A stretch of 64,000 bases of DNA from Polytrichum commune (GCA_950295325.1 OX485807.1:19441666-19505665); one strand, 5' to 3'; counted from the stretch's first letter, positions 10,965-25,706 are shown. Notes: generated by a model from the letters alone, not told the origin. Program-made: numbers and translations.

Positions 10965-11450
10965 CAGACCTTGGACAACTACCAACTAATTCAAATATTA
11001 GTTAACTAGTTGCCTTTCGTAACTATACTTGTTCGCAATTCAACTTGCCAAAAAATGTACTTAATTATAGTTTTTTAAAATTTGGTCTATCAAAAAATAT
11101 AGTTAACTATAGTTAAATCTGGTTAACTAAAGTTGAGCGTAGCTTGTTCGCATAAATTTTGTTGTAGTGTCACTAGTGTACTAGTGTGTTATGTGTGTTG
11201 GTGATGTACATGGAGGTTGTTCTAGACCCAACATTGCGAGTGATTGTATAAAGGCATTTCTTGATGATCCTCAGTGGCATGAGCATATTAAAGACCCTCA
11301 AGTGAAGCAAATCAAGAGGTGAACTTCTTTGATTTTGACGGAGAACGAAGATTTTGTTTGATTTTTTTTCTAGTTAACTATAGTTGTTCCCTAACATGTA
11401 TTAAAAAAATGTAGTTAACTATAGTTATGTTGGCAGTTGTCCAAGGTTTG
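10965..11450 (+). mobile_element. non-autonomous hAT element, copy 2
   Basis: The termini are CAGACCTTGGACAACT and AGTTGTCCAAGGTTTG, flanked by the perfect 8-bp duplication CAACATTT (10957-10964 and 11451-11458). At 486 bp this is close to the 505 bp of the copy at 55436, showing what the family looks like without the nested MITE. Subterminal palindromes GTTAACTATAGTTA occur on both sides. The exon-like segment is at 11209-11329, frameshifted by one base near its start, with the TGG codon intact. Confidence 0.87.
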
Positions 11451-12345
11451 CAACATTTCTTTGTCCTTGCCTTTTTCTACTAGAGCACTTCTTGCGCCTC
11501 TCCCACCGCAATGCCCGTTGGACCATGTCAGTGGATAATGTAGGCCCTTAAAACATGTCTTTTGGGGACCTCAAACTCCATGGTCACTCTGACATTTTTT
11601 TCCTTGGAGTAAACCGAAGTGGTCCCAAGACAAGTTCAACAGCCAATCACGGATTTTACATGGCCTTGGGACCAATGCCCAGGAAGTTTTTGGACATGCA
11701 TAGTCGGTCAAGATCCTAGTGATTATAAATCCAGCCAGTTACATGTTGACATCTTCCGGTTTTGCTTTAGTCATTTGAGGTATATTCCATAGATTCCTCC
11801 AAAAACGATCAAAAATTCTCCTGAAGTCTCGAACTTCAACCGATTATTTCTCAAACTCAACCGGTTCATCCCGAGCCCTGCTTGGGACGACTTCATGGTC
11901 CATGGTGTAAACAACCCTTGAGGCACACAATAGAGTTTTGATACTTTTGCTTGGGCCCCGTGTACATTGAAAGTGTAGTGTCTCTCATGGGGATTTGTAA
12001 CTTGGGATTTGCGTGCGAACTTAAGAGCACCTAGACTTCATTCACAAGCAGCAGCATTGTCAACTTGCTGACAAATAGCAAGGTTGACGACTTCCAAGTG
12101 AACCTTTTTGTAAATTTTGGGACAAGGCCTCTTTGAGCAACCTCACTTTTAACGTACTTGGCATTGGCATTAATTAGCTAGAGCCCACATCTTGATCCGG
12201 AATCATGTGGGCTTGGCCTTCATAATATGTCGCCTAAGGTCATGGGGATCCCCCCCCACCCAAATACTAATTAGGTACAATGTATCGATGCTTAGGTTAT
12301 GTCCAACAATCCAATGCCGTTAATTTACTTCTTTGCCTCCTCCAC

Positions 12346-12470
12346 TATAATGATCATCCCAATTAGCACGTCTTACTATTATGAGTTACGCAATGCAATA
12401 ACGTTCTACTCATGAGTTTTTTTTTTACTAATGAAAGTTCGATAGGTTGTTTAAACATTATAAAACATTA
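12346..12470 (-). repeat. partial MITE, CCCAATTAG family
   Basis: Matches the reverse complement of the right part of 59879-60095. Shared blocks are ATCCCAATTAG, TTACTATT, ACGCAATGCAATAACG, TTTACTAA and GTAGGTTGTTT-like sequence. The other end is missing. Confidence 0.65.
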
Positions 12471-13689
12471 GTGACCAACCCTTTTTTATTTAAAAAAAAG
12501 TTGGTTTGGCTATATGATGAGTTGAAAAGGAGTCAAGGTGGTGAGCTTAAGAATTTTTTTGTGGAGTTTAAAGTGGCTGCATTTAGATGATACAAAGGGA
12601 GTTTTTGACGAATGCACATAACCTATTTGTCAATTTGGGTGGCGACTTCTAATTATACATGGAAGAAATCCAAAACTACATATATGCTTTGATAAGGTGA
12701 GCAATGACCCCACATATAAAATAATAAGTGGCCCCATGTGTATATTCACATACTAGAAGTGACCACACACACAACTTGGATACGTATTGAAATCAACTAC
12801 ATGAAAAAATAGAAACCAAAAATTGCACTAGCCGCCTAAACCTCTAGAAGCTTTCAAGTTCAACTAGTTTGCAATTTTACGAGAGGATCAACACGCACGT
12901 TTCATACATTTAAAGCACTTAGCAACATCTTAGGCCAACAAGTGTTGCACCAACCTTCTTAAATATCAAGGTACACCAAAATTAAACCAGTTTGCACACA
13001 TATAAGATGATTAGCAACAAAACATCATATACTCGAGGTACTCAATGCATTTCTACACCCAAAAAAGATTGGACCAACCCACTTAAATACAAAAATACAC
13101 CCAAAGTGAACATCGATGCTTAAAGAGACCACTCTTACAATCACACATACAAGTACAAATAGAGGTAGGTAGGGAGATTGGCGCCTTCAAGCACCACCAG
13201 TGCGTTCCACTTTGAACTTGAAATTTGGTACCCAAATTTCTTAAACTCCACTACAGTCAAAAGGTGGCACCACTAATCGCCACTACATGAATAAAGAGCC
13301 TACAAGGTATAAGCTGAGAGAGCAAGATGGTGGCAACATAGGGGTGGAGAATGGAGGAGAAAGTGGCGACACCACTCACCCCACCCAATTAAACCCTAGG
13401 TGATGTGAGCCCTTTGATGGGAAGATGGCTTTGTCCACAACTCATAGTGGAACTCATTGGCTATTTCCAATGTTGGAGATTAGAGGCAGGTCCCGACTTT
13501 TAGATGTCTCCACTCCACCCATGTGAGGCTAGTTGGCACCATCTCTTGCCCACAAATAGTGGAGGTGACACCTTACAAGACAAAATTCCATTTTTTAAAA
13601 CATATGTATATAAATAAATTCACTTCACCGTTGCAAGGTGACTACTAGTAGCCAGAACAAATAAGTTGGTAATAACTTTGCTTGGTAAT

Positions 13690-13773
13690 ATATTACATTC
13701 TCATTAAAATGGTTATAACACTGCATAACTCTTAATAGTAACACACACTAATTGGGATAATCAGTGTAGCCTT
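13690..13773 (+). repeat. partial MITE, CCCAATTAG family, right end
   Basis: Carries GCATAACTC, AATAGTAACA and ACTAATTGGGATAATCAGTG, the same order as the right terminus of 59879-60095. The left half is not recognisable. Confidence 0.6.
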
Positions 13774-14586
13774 AATACTTTTGTACACTTTATCACTGTT
13801 GGTGTACATCTCTATCATGATCTCTATTACGAATGACATTTTTGTTGTTGTCCAAATGAAGACATGGAAGAATTTGCTCGCACCTAGTCTATAGTGAGTT
13901 AAAACCTTCGTGAATGCGGGACAACGAAGCAAATGTTTGCTATTTCACCAATTCAAACGAACATTTCAAATGCATCACAACGTTCACATGAGAGATTACT
14001 TTGAGCTTTGCAACAATGATGCTTTTGGGGGTTCGCCCTTGGTCGAACCTCCATTCTCTTTTGTTGATGCACACCTAAGGTATACAAGTTGATCATTTTT
14101 ATCATTATACACACAATGTCGAGAGACCGGAGCAACTTAAACATTTCAATATGAGCTATCACCATGCAAATAGGAAAAGGTCCTTGAATCTCTCCTTTTC
14201 AAACTGATGCAAATGAAGTTTGACAAGGAGAATCCCAAATTTGCTCTTCAAACAACAAACAATCTACGTAGCAATTTGTCGAGCTCGTGTCAATCAATGT
14301 ATTCTAGTCCTATTAAGTGGACATTATTCCCTTCTCCGTAAATTCTTCCATTTTCTTTTGTTTATGGTATTAATTGACGTGATGTTATCTTCGTGATGAG
14401 TTGGATTAAAAAAAAACTTTCTTCTTACAGAAAATGAATTAAACACGTTTCCAAAAACATGTTACCGCATAGGTTATAACCTAACAACACGATTAACAAC
14501 TAACCTATTACATGCGTACTAGGATAGTTAGCTAAATTTAAAGACCATGGTAAGTAACTACATTGATTATCCATTTAGTGTGTGTG

Positions 14587-15263
14587 GTACTACACTATTT
14601 TGTTTAATTAGTGTGGGCCACACCAATTCTCAATTACCCATATTATTATTTTTATTATAATTTGAAGTGGCCCACTATATTTTCTTGTGTGAGAAATTTG
14701 TGTGAGAAATTAGTGTGGGATTTTTTGTTTGCATGTTTGGATAAAAAATATAAAATTTCATCCAAATGTATTTTGCAACTAGGAGCAAGCATGGTTAAGT
14801 AAACATAAAATTGTTCCGGTATACGAAAACCACAATTTTTTTTTGTTAAATGCCCACAAATAATAGCAAAGTGTAGTTTAAATTATATTTTCTTTTTCAT
14901 GGCGCCCTCTATTGTTGTGTTAGTTACTCAGATATAGAATATCAAGATGAGATCTTCAAAAGTTATCATTAAAAGTACTACTCAAAAGGTAGTGACTAAA
15001 TCTAGTTTTGGACGTAGATTTCATGACCTTAAACATTTTGAAGTTGGATTTTTTTCTTTCATATTCCTTGAAATCATCGTAAACTTGAGGGCACCATTAC
15101 TAAAATTTGTAGAAAGACATCAATTTGATGTAATTTTATCATATTTTAAACAAAATTTAGGCAATTATGTATTCAATATACCTACTTGCACACTATTGTG
15201 GGCCACATTAGATGCTAACCCACATGAATTTTCCCACACACACTAATTAGACAAAATAATGTA
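14587..15263. mobile_element. MITE-like element with ATTAGTGTGGG termini
   Basis: The left terminus (TACTACACTATTTTGTTTAA, then TTAGTGTGGG) is mirrored at the right (CCCACACACACTAATTAGAC, then AAAATAATGTAC). Internal GTGGGCCACA blocks are inverted too. About 675 bp with no recognised protein; the 99-codon ORF at 14947-15246 has no known motif. Superfamily unknown because the flanking duplication is unclear. Confidence 0.65.
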
Positions 15264-15264
15264 C

Positions 15265-15680
15265 TTCCAACACACGCACTATTTTGCCAAATCTCAAAAT
15301 TAGTGAGGGCTGAATATTTAATTGAGTGATAGTAAATTCACGAACACATGCTCAATTAGCATACATTTCAAGAAAATTAATGCATGCTCTAAGGTGTTTA
15401 TAGAGTGCATAATTTTGTTTTGATGAGCTCAAAGAGAATTCTTTTTCTTCTTTTTCAGCTAGTGCCGCTCACTGTCGAGGCATTTCCCAACACCAAGACA
15501 CCAAAGAGAGCTTGCAATGAGAGTTTCCGGCACCTAGACACTTTGAGCTCTTAAAAACCCTAGATCTTCCGGTGGCACTAATTTTCATAGTGTAAGGACA
15601 TTGAGTGCCACCTTCACTAATTTCCCACATGCACTATCAGCCCAATCCTCACTGAATGGGATCAAGTAATGTAGTGACTT
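15265..15680. repeat. dispersed repeat pair, copy 2 (no SINE)
   Basis: Collinear with 5128-5785 but lacking the SINE. The empty-site sequence is GTGATAGTAAATTCACGAAC. Shared markers include TTTTGCCAAATCTCAAA, TGAGAGTTTCCGGCACC and ACTAATTTCCCACA. Noncoding. Confidence 0.8.
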
Positions 15681-16020
15681 AACCAATGACCAAATGACAC
15701 GTGGCGAGCAAGGTGAGTTTAGTGATAGCCATGTGTAATTAGAAGTAATAATCCACCCTAGGTAGGTGACGTCTTTGCTAAAGTTGCCTAGAGGTGGGGA
15801 TGAAATGACATGTAGGTTAATTTTAAAAAATTAGGGTAATGTTCCATTAGGGTTAAGTTACAATTAGCAAGGCTTATTAGCATAGTGCAAACCAACCCCT
15901 TTACCAGGCCTGTAAAAAGATCTGCCCAGGTACACGAAAGTGAAGTAACCCTCACGAAAGTGGCAATAATATCTGTCCCATACGCCACCCCGTGCGCGGC
16001 CATAGGGTTGTCACTTGTCA
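15681..16020. other. upstream region of the cysteine protease gene
   Basis: The sequence becomes more GC-rich toward the gene (ACACGTGGCGAG at about 15700, then CCACCCCGTGCGCGGCCAT at about 15983). CACGTGGC resembles the G-box/ABRE core that binds plant bZIP factors. That motif is only a weak hint of regulation, since RD19-type proteases are often stress-responsive. Confidence 0.35.
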
Positions 16021-16045
16021 TCTCTCTCTCGGTTTGTCATAAAAG
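16021..16045 (+). promoter_or_regulatory. candidate core promoter of the RD19-type gene
   Basis: A pyrimidine patch (TCTCTCTCTC, 16021-16030) is followed by a TATA-like CATAAAAGG at 16039-16045, about 60 bp upstream of the ATG at 16103. Plant core promoters often combine a TATA box and a Y patch. The distance would leave a short 5' leader. No transcript evidence is available. Confidence 0.35.
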
Positions 16046-16102
16046 GCCGTCGCTGTTGCAACGAGGAAGCAATTGTTGCGCAGTTCTTTGAAATCCACAG
16101 CC

Positions 16103-18374
<2,272 letters not shown>

Positions 18375-18899
18375 ATTGCTTTGGACTTGTACTAATAACT
18401 AATTTCCATCTTGAAGCATAGGCAGCATAGTTGCGTTTACAGAAAATATTCATGCCCGCCCCCAATTTGCAAGTTAATGTGTAGGTTGACATTGCAACTC
18501 CTTCCCAATTTGATTGAAGTCGGGAAGGGTGCGCAGGCATTGTTTCAGACACTGGTGGGGTCAGGAGGCGTGGTATTGTCTCTGAAACCCAAGATAGTTA
18601 GACTGTCCAGAGTAGTGCCTTAGAAGATACGGAAAATATACCTAGAAGGTCTTGGATCGTTGTGTACAGCTCAGTAAGAGGGATGTTGGTTTTCCAATAG
18701 CTTTTGTAAGTCACTCTTGTACATGTCAAAAATCAAGAGAATATTACCCATCTTGACTATCTATGTGAGGGCATGTTTACTTATGTCTTCTACATGTAAT
18801 AGCTGTATGTTGAATGATGACATGTGGCCAATGCATTATACCACATATCTTGTGTTAAGGAGAGATAATCACTGTTTGAGTGAAATGTTGTAATATACC
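18375..18899 (+). other. 3' region of the protease gene
   Basis: Sequence between the stop codon and the recognisable end of the antisense LINE ORF. It probably holds the 3' UTR. No canonical AATAAA signal is obvious, and the exact LINE 3' boundary inside this stretch cannot be placed. Confidence 0.4.
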
Positions 18900-21800
18900 C
18901 TATATTTTCGTTTCTCTTTTCCTTTTGTTTAGGATTATGTCTGTTAGGCATCTTTTAGCAATTTGGGAGAGGGATTCCATTAGTTTATGGACTTTGGACT
19001 TGGTAATTTGTAGGTCTTGAAATAGTTCAATAGTTGTTTGTATGTATAGTGTTCCTTATTTTTGTTGTGATCATTATGGGTGGTAGTATTATCCACCCTA
19101 GTTGGGATAGGTGCAACATTAGTGCAACATGATAGAGGTGGAGGCATGTGTCATTTTGGTGGAATGTGCATAGGTTACATGTTGGAGATGTTTTGTTTGA
19201 GGATGTTTTTTTTGGTAGTTTCTTGAGTATCTTCCATGTCTAAATTTGAGGGTTTGTGTTATTTGCGCCTTGATAATCTAGGGGGCATCCTAGATTTGAT
19301 CATTTTATATGTATGTTTGTATTGGAGAGCCATTTGTCTATACGAGGTATTGCCTTTTTTGCATGGGAGATGAATACGCTAATGTATACTTTTTCTATGT
19401 AGTTTTTTAGGTTGTGGATTGTGTTGTCTTGTCGTGTGGATGTCGCGGGGGGATAGATGGCCAAGATGGTGTGTGATGGCTGATGAGGTGGAAAGGAATT
19501 TCTACAATGCAGGGTTGATTTGCTCCTTGTTTGGCCAATCTATCGGCCTCGTCATTTCCAATGATGTTAGTGTGGGCTGACTTTGCGGATGGTGATATTG
19601 TGGTGGGAGGTTTTTAGCATATTTATTATTTGGGTTATGAGAAACTTATCTGGGTGGTTATATTGGGAGGATGGGTTTCTTATGTGGTTGAGGAGAATAT
19701 ATATGTCGTTGAGGCTATCTATGAAATGAATGTATCAGGCTATTGCGAGCGTTTTGGTGTGATCCACGATGATTAGGAGCATGTATAATTATGCTATGAG
19801 AATATTGGGATATTGGGTAGGCGAGCAATGACATTGACTTGTAGTAGTCCATTGAAAATTCCAGCACTACGATATTGCCTTTTCTTTCTTCATTTGGTGG
19901 TGTGAATGAGCCATCTGTATAGTAGGATTGGGTGGGAAGCGTAGGGGGAGGATTGATGTTACAGTTGGTGGGAGGGGGGGGGGGGGTTGTTGGCGGGTTG
20001 GGCTATGTGCCATGCTTTAGGGATTTTGATGTATGTCCTATTTGTGTGGGAGGTGGGATAGGTGGTACAAGTGGGGAGGAGTGTTGTAGGGAGTTGTTGG
20101 AGAAAGGTAGGTATTTGTGGTGTGGTGGGTCACTGGTGTGTGGGAGAGTATTAGAATGGAGGTGAGTAGGGGTGCTTTGTTGTTGTAGTATGCGGGGAAA
20201 TACAATGTTTTGGTATATAATAAAGTGAGGGGTGGATGATAAGTATAGGAGTTACATGTGGTTGTTGAAGTGAGTTGGTTGAATTGTTTGTCCAATCATT
20301 GGGTGTGATGGTAATAATTGTAGTGGAACTATGATTGGTATGTGTGTCTTGCCCATTTGATAATTTTTGGGAGTAGGTTTAGGGTTGTCATATGGGCATA
20401 CTCACATCCTTTCCATTGAGTGAAGAAGGTTGGGCCTAGTGAGCCAAAGATTTCATCTCTTTCATATGGGGAGTGGTAATGTGATAATTGTATGGGACAT
20501 GTGAGTGGATTGGAGAAATTCGAGTGTGTGATTTGGAAGATTTGTATGAGTTTGTTTAGAATTGATGATGGAAGTGTGTGGTGGTTATGGATGAGGGGGG
20601 TGGTAGGTGGTTCGTGTATTGAAAGTGGTTTGATATCTCGGTTAATGAAGAAGAAAATTTATGTGGCAAAGTCTTGTATAGGTGGGGAGAGGGTGTGATT
20701 CTCAATGGGTTTATAGATTCCCATAGCCATGTTAATCATTGAAGTGGTATAGCGGTTTGGTAGTTTCCCATGTTGTCATGTACTTGGCTAAGTGGGGGGG
20801 GGGGGGATGTATTTGTATTATGGGTGATGTGGCAATGATGTCTTTATCTGGGTTACATTCTTGAGTATGCAGGGTAAGGTTGTTGGGTTTTAGGTTGTTG
20901 AGTTTTTTTTGTTTTGTTTTTTAATTAATTTTTTGGTAACTTTTGTGACAAGTAGTAGGTTGTGTTCGTAGAGGATGGTGTAGGGGATTAAATGTTGTGT
21001 TTGTGTGGTCCATTTGGAGTGGTTGGTGTGTGGGGTTTGCCAATGGTAGTGAAATTTATGTGTATGTTTGCTTGGCTCCCCATTTTTGTTGTGAATTTAA
21101 AGCTAGAGATGTTGGAGATGGAGGTGCCTAGGGGTTGCATGGTAGAGTTTGGGGTTGTAGGAGGTGGTATTGTGTGTTGTGTGGTAGCTGTTTGGTTGGA
21201 AGATAGTAGTGGCTTTCAAAAGTGTGCTTTTCAATATTCTAGATATCTTGGAATTTTGTAATGTTGAGTATGTGTGTGTTGGTATGATCTTGGATTTGGG
21301 GTAGGGCAGTAATGTTGAAGGAGAGGAGTTTTTTTAAGGAATTTCTCCTTATTGGATCTTTGTTATTGGGTGAGAGCGGGGTAAAATAGGTTTTTATATT
21401 ATTCATCCGATAGCAGGGAGTTGTTGAGAAGAAAGGTGGTGTCTATGGAGTCTAGATGGATGTTGAAGTGTTATTTTAGTATATAAAGGGATCTAGTGGT
21501 TGGTGATCTAGAACATGCTTGGTATTTTAATTGAATTTAGTTTATGAGTTCTATTGGATAGGCTGGGAATATTTGGTGGAGTGGTTGGGAGACGGGGCAA
21601 ATAGTAATTGGGGGGGGGGGTGGAAATGGGGGTGGGAGATTGTGTAATTTATTTAGTATAGTGAGACTACATGTAGGGAATCCATGTTGGAGGTTGGTAT
21701 TGCATTGTGTTGGTATTGGGCTAATGGAGAATATTATGATGTACTTGATGTGTGGGGTGTGCTATGTTCAAAGGAGTTGGACATATTTGGTTAGGTGAGG

Positions 21801-24460
21801 GAGCTGTTGGTTGAGGTTAGTGTTGTGTATGGGAGGTTGTATAAAATGAAGGAATGTGCTGAATAGTGTGGCATATTTATGTTTTAGTGTCGTGGAGTTT
21901 TCTTGGCAATATTAAGACTGTATTTGTTGGAATATTTTTGGCATTTTTTTAGGATGTGGTATGTAGGTCCAGAATTTGGGGAGATATCTCCGGTGAGTAG
22001 AATGAGAGTAGAGGAATTTCACATGTAACAACAAATTGTTTTCCATTTGAATTTTTTAAGATGTGTGTATGAGGCGTGGAGGATGGTTGCTACGAAGTTT
22101 GTGTTTACTATGAGAGTGATTAAGTTGTTGTTTTATGCATGTGTATGTGTGTGGGAGGGGGGTGTTTGATGAGTATATTGGGTGTGCTTTGTAAGTATAT
22201 AAAGTTTGCCTTTGGGTGGTGTGCTAGTAGATGTGAAAGTGTAGGGGCGATCTTGGTGATAGGTGGTATTTTTATGGTGTGTGTTTCTCATTGTGTGGTG
22301 TTGGTGTTAAGGATCTTTATGGTTGTTGGATTTGTGTGAGGTGTGACAAAGAGGTTTGTGTGAGAGAAGATTTAATATGAGGGCGTGTAGTATGCATTTG
22401 AGGTGGATATGTATGTGGAGGACTTTATCGGGGTTGGGATAGGGGTTAGGTGCATGTGTTTTTTTATTGATATATTGATGTGGTTTTGTGTAGATGTGGA
22501 TAATTGTGTTTGTATTTTTTGGTAGCATACATTTTGGAAAGATAATAAGAAATCATGAAAGAAATTTGAGTTTTTTTTATTGATATTGTTATAGATAGTA
22601 CACAAAGCAAGTAGAATAAGCCATTGATGTGAGCCTATGAGGAAGTTATTTATGATATATGTTGTAGCCTTGGTGATTATTATTGGTTGGTGGTGGATTG
22701 TGGAAGCCCAGAGGGGCTTGGAGTTGGGATAGTGTTCCTTCATTGTGCATTGGCGGTGGATGATTGAGTGGTTATGGGCTAGAAGGTTTGGGAGGGTGGT
22801 GGCCAAAGATTGTGCTATAGGTTGTAGGCGTCGGTTTAAAAGTTGGATACAGTAATCTCCCGCTTAAGTATGCACCCGTTTAAGTACGCATCCCGGTTAA
22901 GTGCGCAATTTTTTTGACAAAAATCAAGGTTCATGCTTTATTGTTTGAACATGTCATGCATAGTCATTTGCCGTGAATGCATGCAATTTTTTTGCTTGAC
23001 ATTCAATGTCAGTTTGTTAATGTTTTGCTAAAATGTCTCAAACGATTGTCATAGTTCATCATACATCTATCCAGCTTCCATTTGAACATCGGAGCAAAAC
23101 AATTGGTCGTCGATGTCGAGGACAATGTTGTGTAGAGTTTCAAAGCCTTTGAAGTCGGTAGCACTTTCGAATTCAACCAATGTCTCGATAGGTTGGAGCG
23201 ATATGAGTTTCGGTCAAGTGGGTTGCCTCATGTTTATCCGTTTCATGTTGCGATTCATCGAATCAAAAGGTCTAGAAGAGATATGAGTAAAGTACACACC
23301 TACCAATTAAGTGCGCACCAATGGCTCTGGTTCAAAGTGCGTACTTAAGCGGGAGATTATTGTAGTCATTGCTCCCATAGCTGTACTAATGCTTGCGGTT
23401 TGAACTTTGAGTGTTTCGGTTGCCACCTCGATGCATTTGTCCATGTTGAGGTTGATTTGTAGACACCATCGTGACAGTTTTCCATCAAATGCCTCTTTAT
23501 AGACTTGCATTGTGTAGTTGAAGCTCTTCTCGGTGATCGGTGAGTTGATGAGTGTGGAGTTATGCATTGCATGATTTTTTTGTGCAATCGTCTTTTAGGT
23601 TGAGGCTTGGTCAAGTGGGGTGGCAGTCTCGGGGGGGGGGGGGTTCATTAGCGAAAATCGTAGAAACAATGTGTGATAAAAAATAAGGTCTAATATATTC
23701 TTTGTAGACTATTTTTGCAAAAAACATACATACCATCACATATAATGGCCTCATTGTTCAAAATTCTTCAATTTCAGTGAATGATGTTCCCATGTTGAAG
23801 AACTCTTCATCCAATTGGGTCTCCTTCAAGATGGGTTTGCCTCGTTGAATGCTCATGGCTTCATGATGGGATATCCATACCATATTTGTGGAACAATTTC
23901 GATGCTAGGAATTGCTATTTTGTGGCACGTCTGAATTTGTGAGCCCTCCATGTTGCTTTTGGGGTGTGAGGTTGCCGTTTTTTCGTTTCCTTCTGCCTTT
24001 CTCCTCTTGGCAATGTGGGTATGATTTGTATCTCCCATTCCTAGACTTCTGTGGGATAGTAGGGGCGGGGGGTTTCTACACGTGGGTTTCTACCAAATGG
24101 ATGACTCTTCTATCCTTGTTGGTGGCTTGAAGTTGATTTCATGTTGGACATTCTTGAGAAGAGGATAGTTGTAGTGAGCTACCATCATGTTCAAGTTTGA
24201 CTACTGCCAATTGCATGTTGATGTCTTCATCTTGGTGTGGGATTGGGCCGGCAGTACCTACTTGCTTTTTCTGCATGTTCGACGTTGTGTTGTTGTTGGT
24301 TGCTCCGGGTTGTTGGGGCTTTGCTTCTTTGGTATGGCCACTCTACATTTTTCTCTCATAACTCTTGTTGATCATGTCTTTGTTGGCCATCTTTTTTGTT
24401 GTTGTTGTGGGGTCTCTTTTGATGATGGTGGATGTAGGTGCAAGTCTTCTGGTGCACTAT
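18900..24460 (-). mobile_element. decayed RNase H-containing LINE, main segment
   Basis: Antisense to the protease. On the minus strand, in 5' to 3' order, there are ORF1-like frames (24460-23370), a Tigger MITE insertion, an endonuclease/RT linker like LNNSLL (about 21400), RT-thumb-like sequence (GPTFFTQWKGCEYA, about 20440), RNase H with YTDGSF (about 19905-19921) and GNDEAD (about 19545-19560), then NLKNYIEKV, ITQTLKFR, a CNLC zinc-knuckle piece, and a C-terminus ending LNKRKRETKI-stop at 18900. The tail blocks match the LINE at 38755-40608 residue for residue in several places. Many stops and frameshifts. No RT active-site motif could be located. Confidence 0.8.
22850..23362. mobile_element. 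pogo/Tigger-type MITE, copy 1
   Basis: The TIRs begin CAGTAATCTCCCGCTTAAGT and end with the inverse CTTAAGCGGGAGATTATTG. Both sides are flanked by TA (22848-22849, 23363-23364), the target of Tc1/mariner/pogo elements. A second subterminal block (TTAAGTACGCA, TTAAGTGCGCA) repeats the GCGTACTTAA motif. The interior differs from the copy at 49973 and has no intact ORF. It sits inside the antisense LINE, so it is younger than that element. Confidence 0.88.
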
Positions 24461-24821
24461 TGTAACGTTCTCAAAAATTATGAGATTCAAGAGGCATGTT
24501 CCACTCAACCTTAGAGCTTATATACAAGTACCACTGGCAGTTGAGGCCACCTCCAACTGGTAGTTAAATGGTAGTTAAATATATATTAACGAGCTCTCCC
24601 CCATGCCTTTAGGATATCTCTAAGTGCAGTTAAATAGTGGTCTCTACTTACGTGGGAGAACTACGTGTAGAACCACAGACATCAACTAGTAGTTAACTCC
24701 CTTTACCTTTAGGACTGCTAGAGCACTCAGGGTAGCGCCTCTAGTTTTATAGTAAAGGAGTCCCAATTGAATGAGAGGTTGTAAATAAATATAAAACAAT
24801 AAATATGTAATACACGTTACG
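24461..24821 (-). repeat. 3' LTR of the chromovirus
   Basis: Plus-strand sequence begins TGTAACGTTC and ends TACACGTTAC plus one base (g here, a in the other LTR, so the terminal CA is mutated). Aligned without gaps to 29329-29689. AATAAATAT-rich sequence near 24783-24808 belongs to the element's 5'-proximal LTR part on the minus strand. Confidence 0.95.
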
Positions 24822-24834
24822 CACCTCCCCACTT
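24822..24834 (-). other. polypurine tract of the chromovirus
   Basis: On the minus strand AAGTGGGGAGGTG lies directly upstream of the 3' LTR. It is the expected place and composition for plus-strand priming. Confidence 0.8.
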
Positions 24835-25031
24835 AGGAATGAACGTCCGCGTTCATGAATGATCCCAAATCGTAGTGCATCAAGACAAATATAGTCAAGA
24901 CCACCACTAATTTAAGCGAGCCATGGGATCTGTATCTGTACCATGCTCCATGCCAATTGGCAGGGTGAAACAAGTTAATAATAACATCCCGTTTACCGGA
25001 TCCTGTGCGGGCCGGAGAGAACAGAAGGCGC

Positions 25032-25637
25032 CTACCCCGAAGATACCTTCCGCCTCAAACGTTTTTGCACAGCTGGGGCTTCGCGGTCACGCTTAACACC
25101 ATGGCGTGTAAGTCTGTCCTCAGACTTTGCTACCGCATCCCAGTACTCCTTGAGGACTTCTACACTCAAGTTGCATTCGGGCTCCCATGAATTATGCTCA
25201 AGTGCATATCCGAGCCATTTGATAAGATAGAATTTCTTGGGGCGAGAACGAGACCCTCTATCTTCGTGTGAAAGCACGCGTTCTACTTCATAAGATGCAT
25301 CTTCCTCAAAGACTGGCGGAGGGGGAGGCTGTACCCTGCCATCGGCCACATAAGGCCTAAGAAATGACACATGAAAGACATCGTGGATCTTAAATGTATC
25401 TGGCAGTTGCACGCGGTATGCTACCACCCCTATCCTTTGCACCACCCGAAATGGGCCAATCCACCTTGGTAAAAGCTTTCGAGCTCCTGGGACCTTCAAC
25501 TTAATGTTGGCAGTACTTACTAGCACTTGCTGGTCCACTTCGAACGAGACCTCTCGTTGGTTCTTGTCAGCATAGAACTTTTGTCGTTGTTGCGCAGCAA
25601 TAAGATGTTTCTTGGCCTCGCCAATCATATGTGTCAT
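25032..25637 (-). CDS. integrase C-terminal part with GPF module and chromodomain
   Basis: A frame of 201 codons in the same frame as pol, separated only by one TAG at 25707-25709. Residues 56-80 carry a GPY/F module (PRWIGPFRVV); residues about 116-165 form a chromodomain (YEVERVL, then FYLIKWLGY and SWEP) with conserved aromatic positions. In chromoviruses this domain directs integration to marked chromatin. A basic tail with RKR-rich residues follows. The C-terminal stop lies about 200 bp before the polypurine tract. Confidence 0.92.
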   Translation of the reverse strand: MTHMIGEAKKHLIAAQQRQKFYADKNQREVSFEVDQQVLVSTANIKLKVPGARKLLPRWIGPFRVVQRIGVVAYRVQLPDTFKIHDVFHVSFLRPYVADGRVQPPPPPVFEEDASYEVERVLSHEDRGSRSRPKKFYLIKWLGYALEHNSWEPECNLSVEVLKEYWDAVAKSEDRLTRHGVKRDREAPAVQKRLRRKVSSG

Positions 25638-25706
25638 ATGCTCGACAAAATTCTGCGCAGCAGGGACTTGACACCTGCTGTTCCCATTAATTGGTGTTCG
25701 GGGCTG

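Larger units (their letters stand above)
11460..14586. other. gene-free stretch with partial MITEs
   Basis: No gene supported. It contains partial copies of the TAATTATCCCAATTAG MITE at 12346-12470 and 13690-13773, and a C8 run at 12250-12257. Other ORFs are short and have no motif. Confidence 0.5.

Noticed and set aside
22372-22806. 144-codon minus-strand ORF as a host gene
   Set aside because: Its Thr/His/Asn/Ile-rich composition and position make it a surviving frame of the decayed LINE, upstream of the RT linker.
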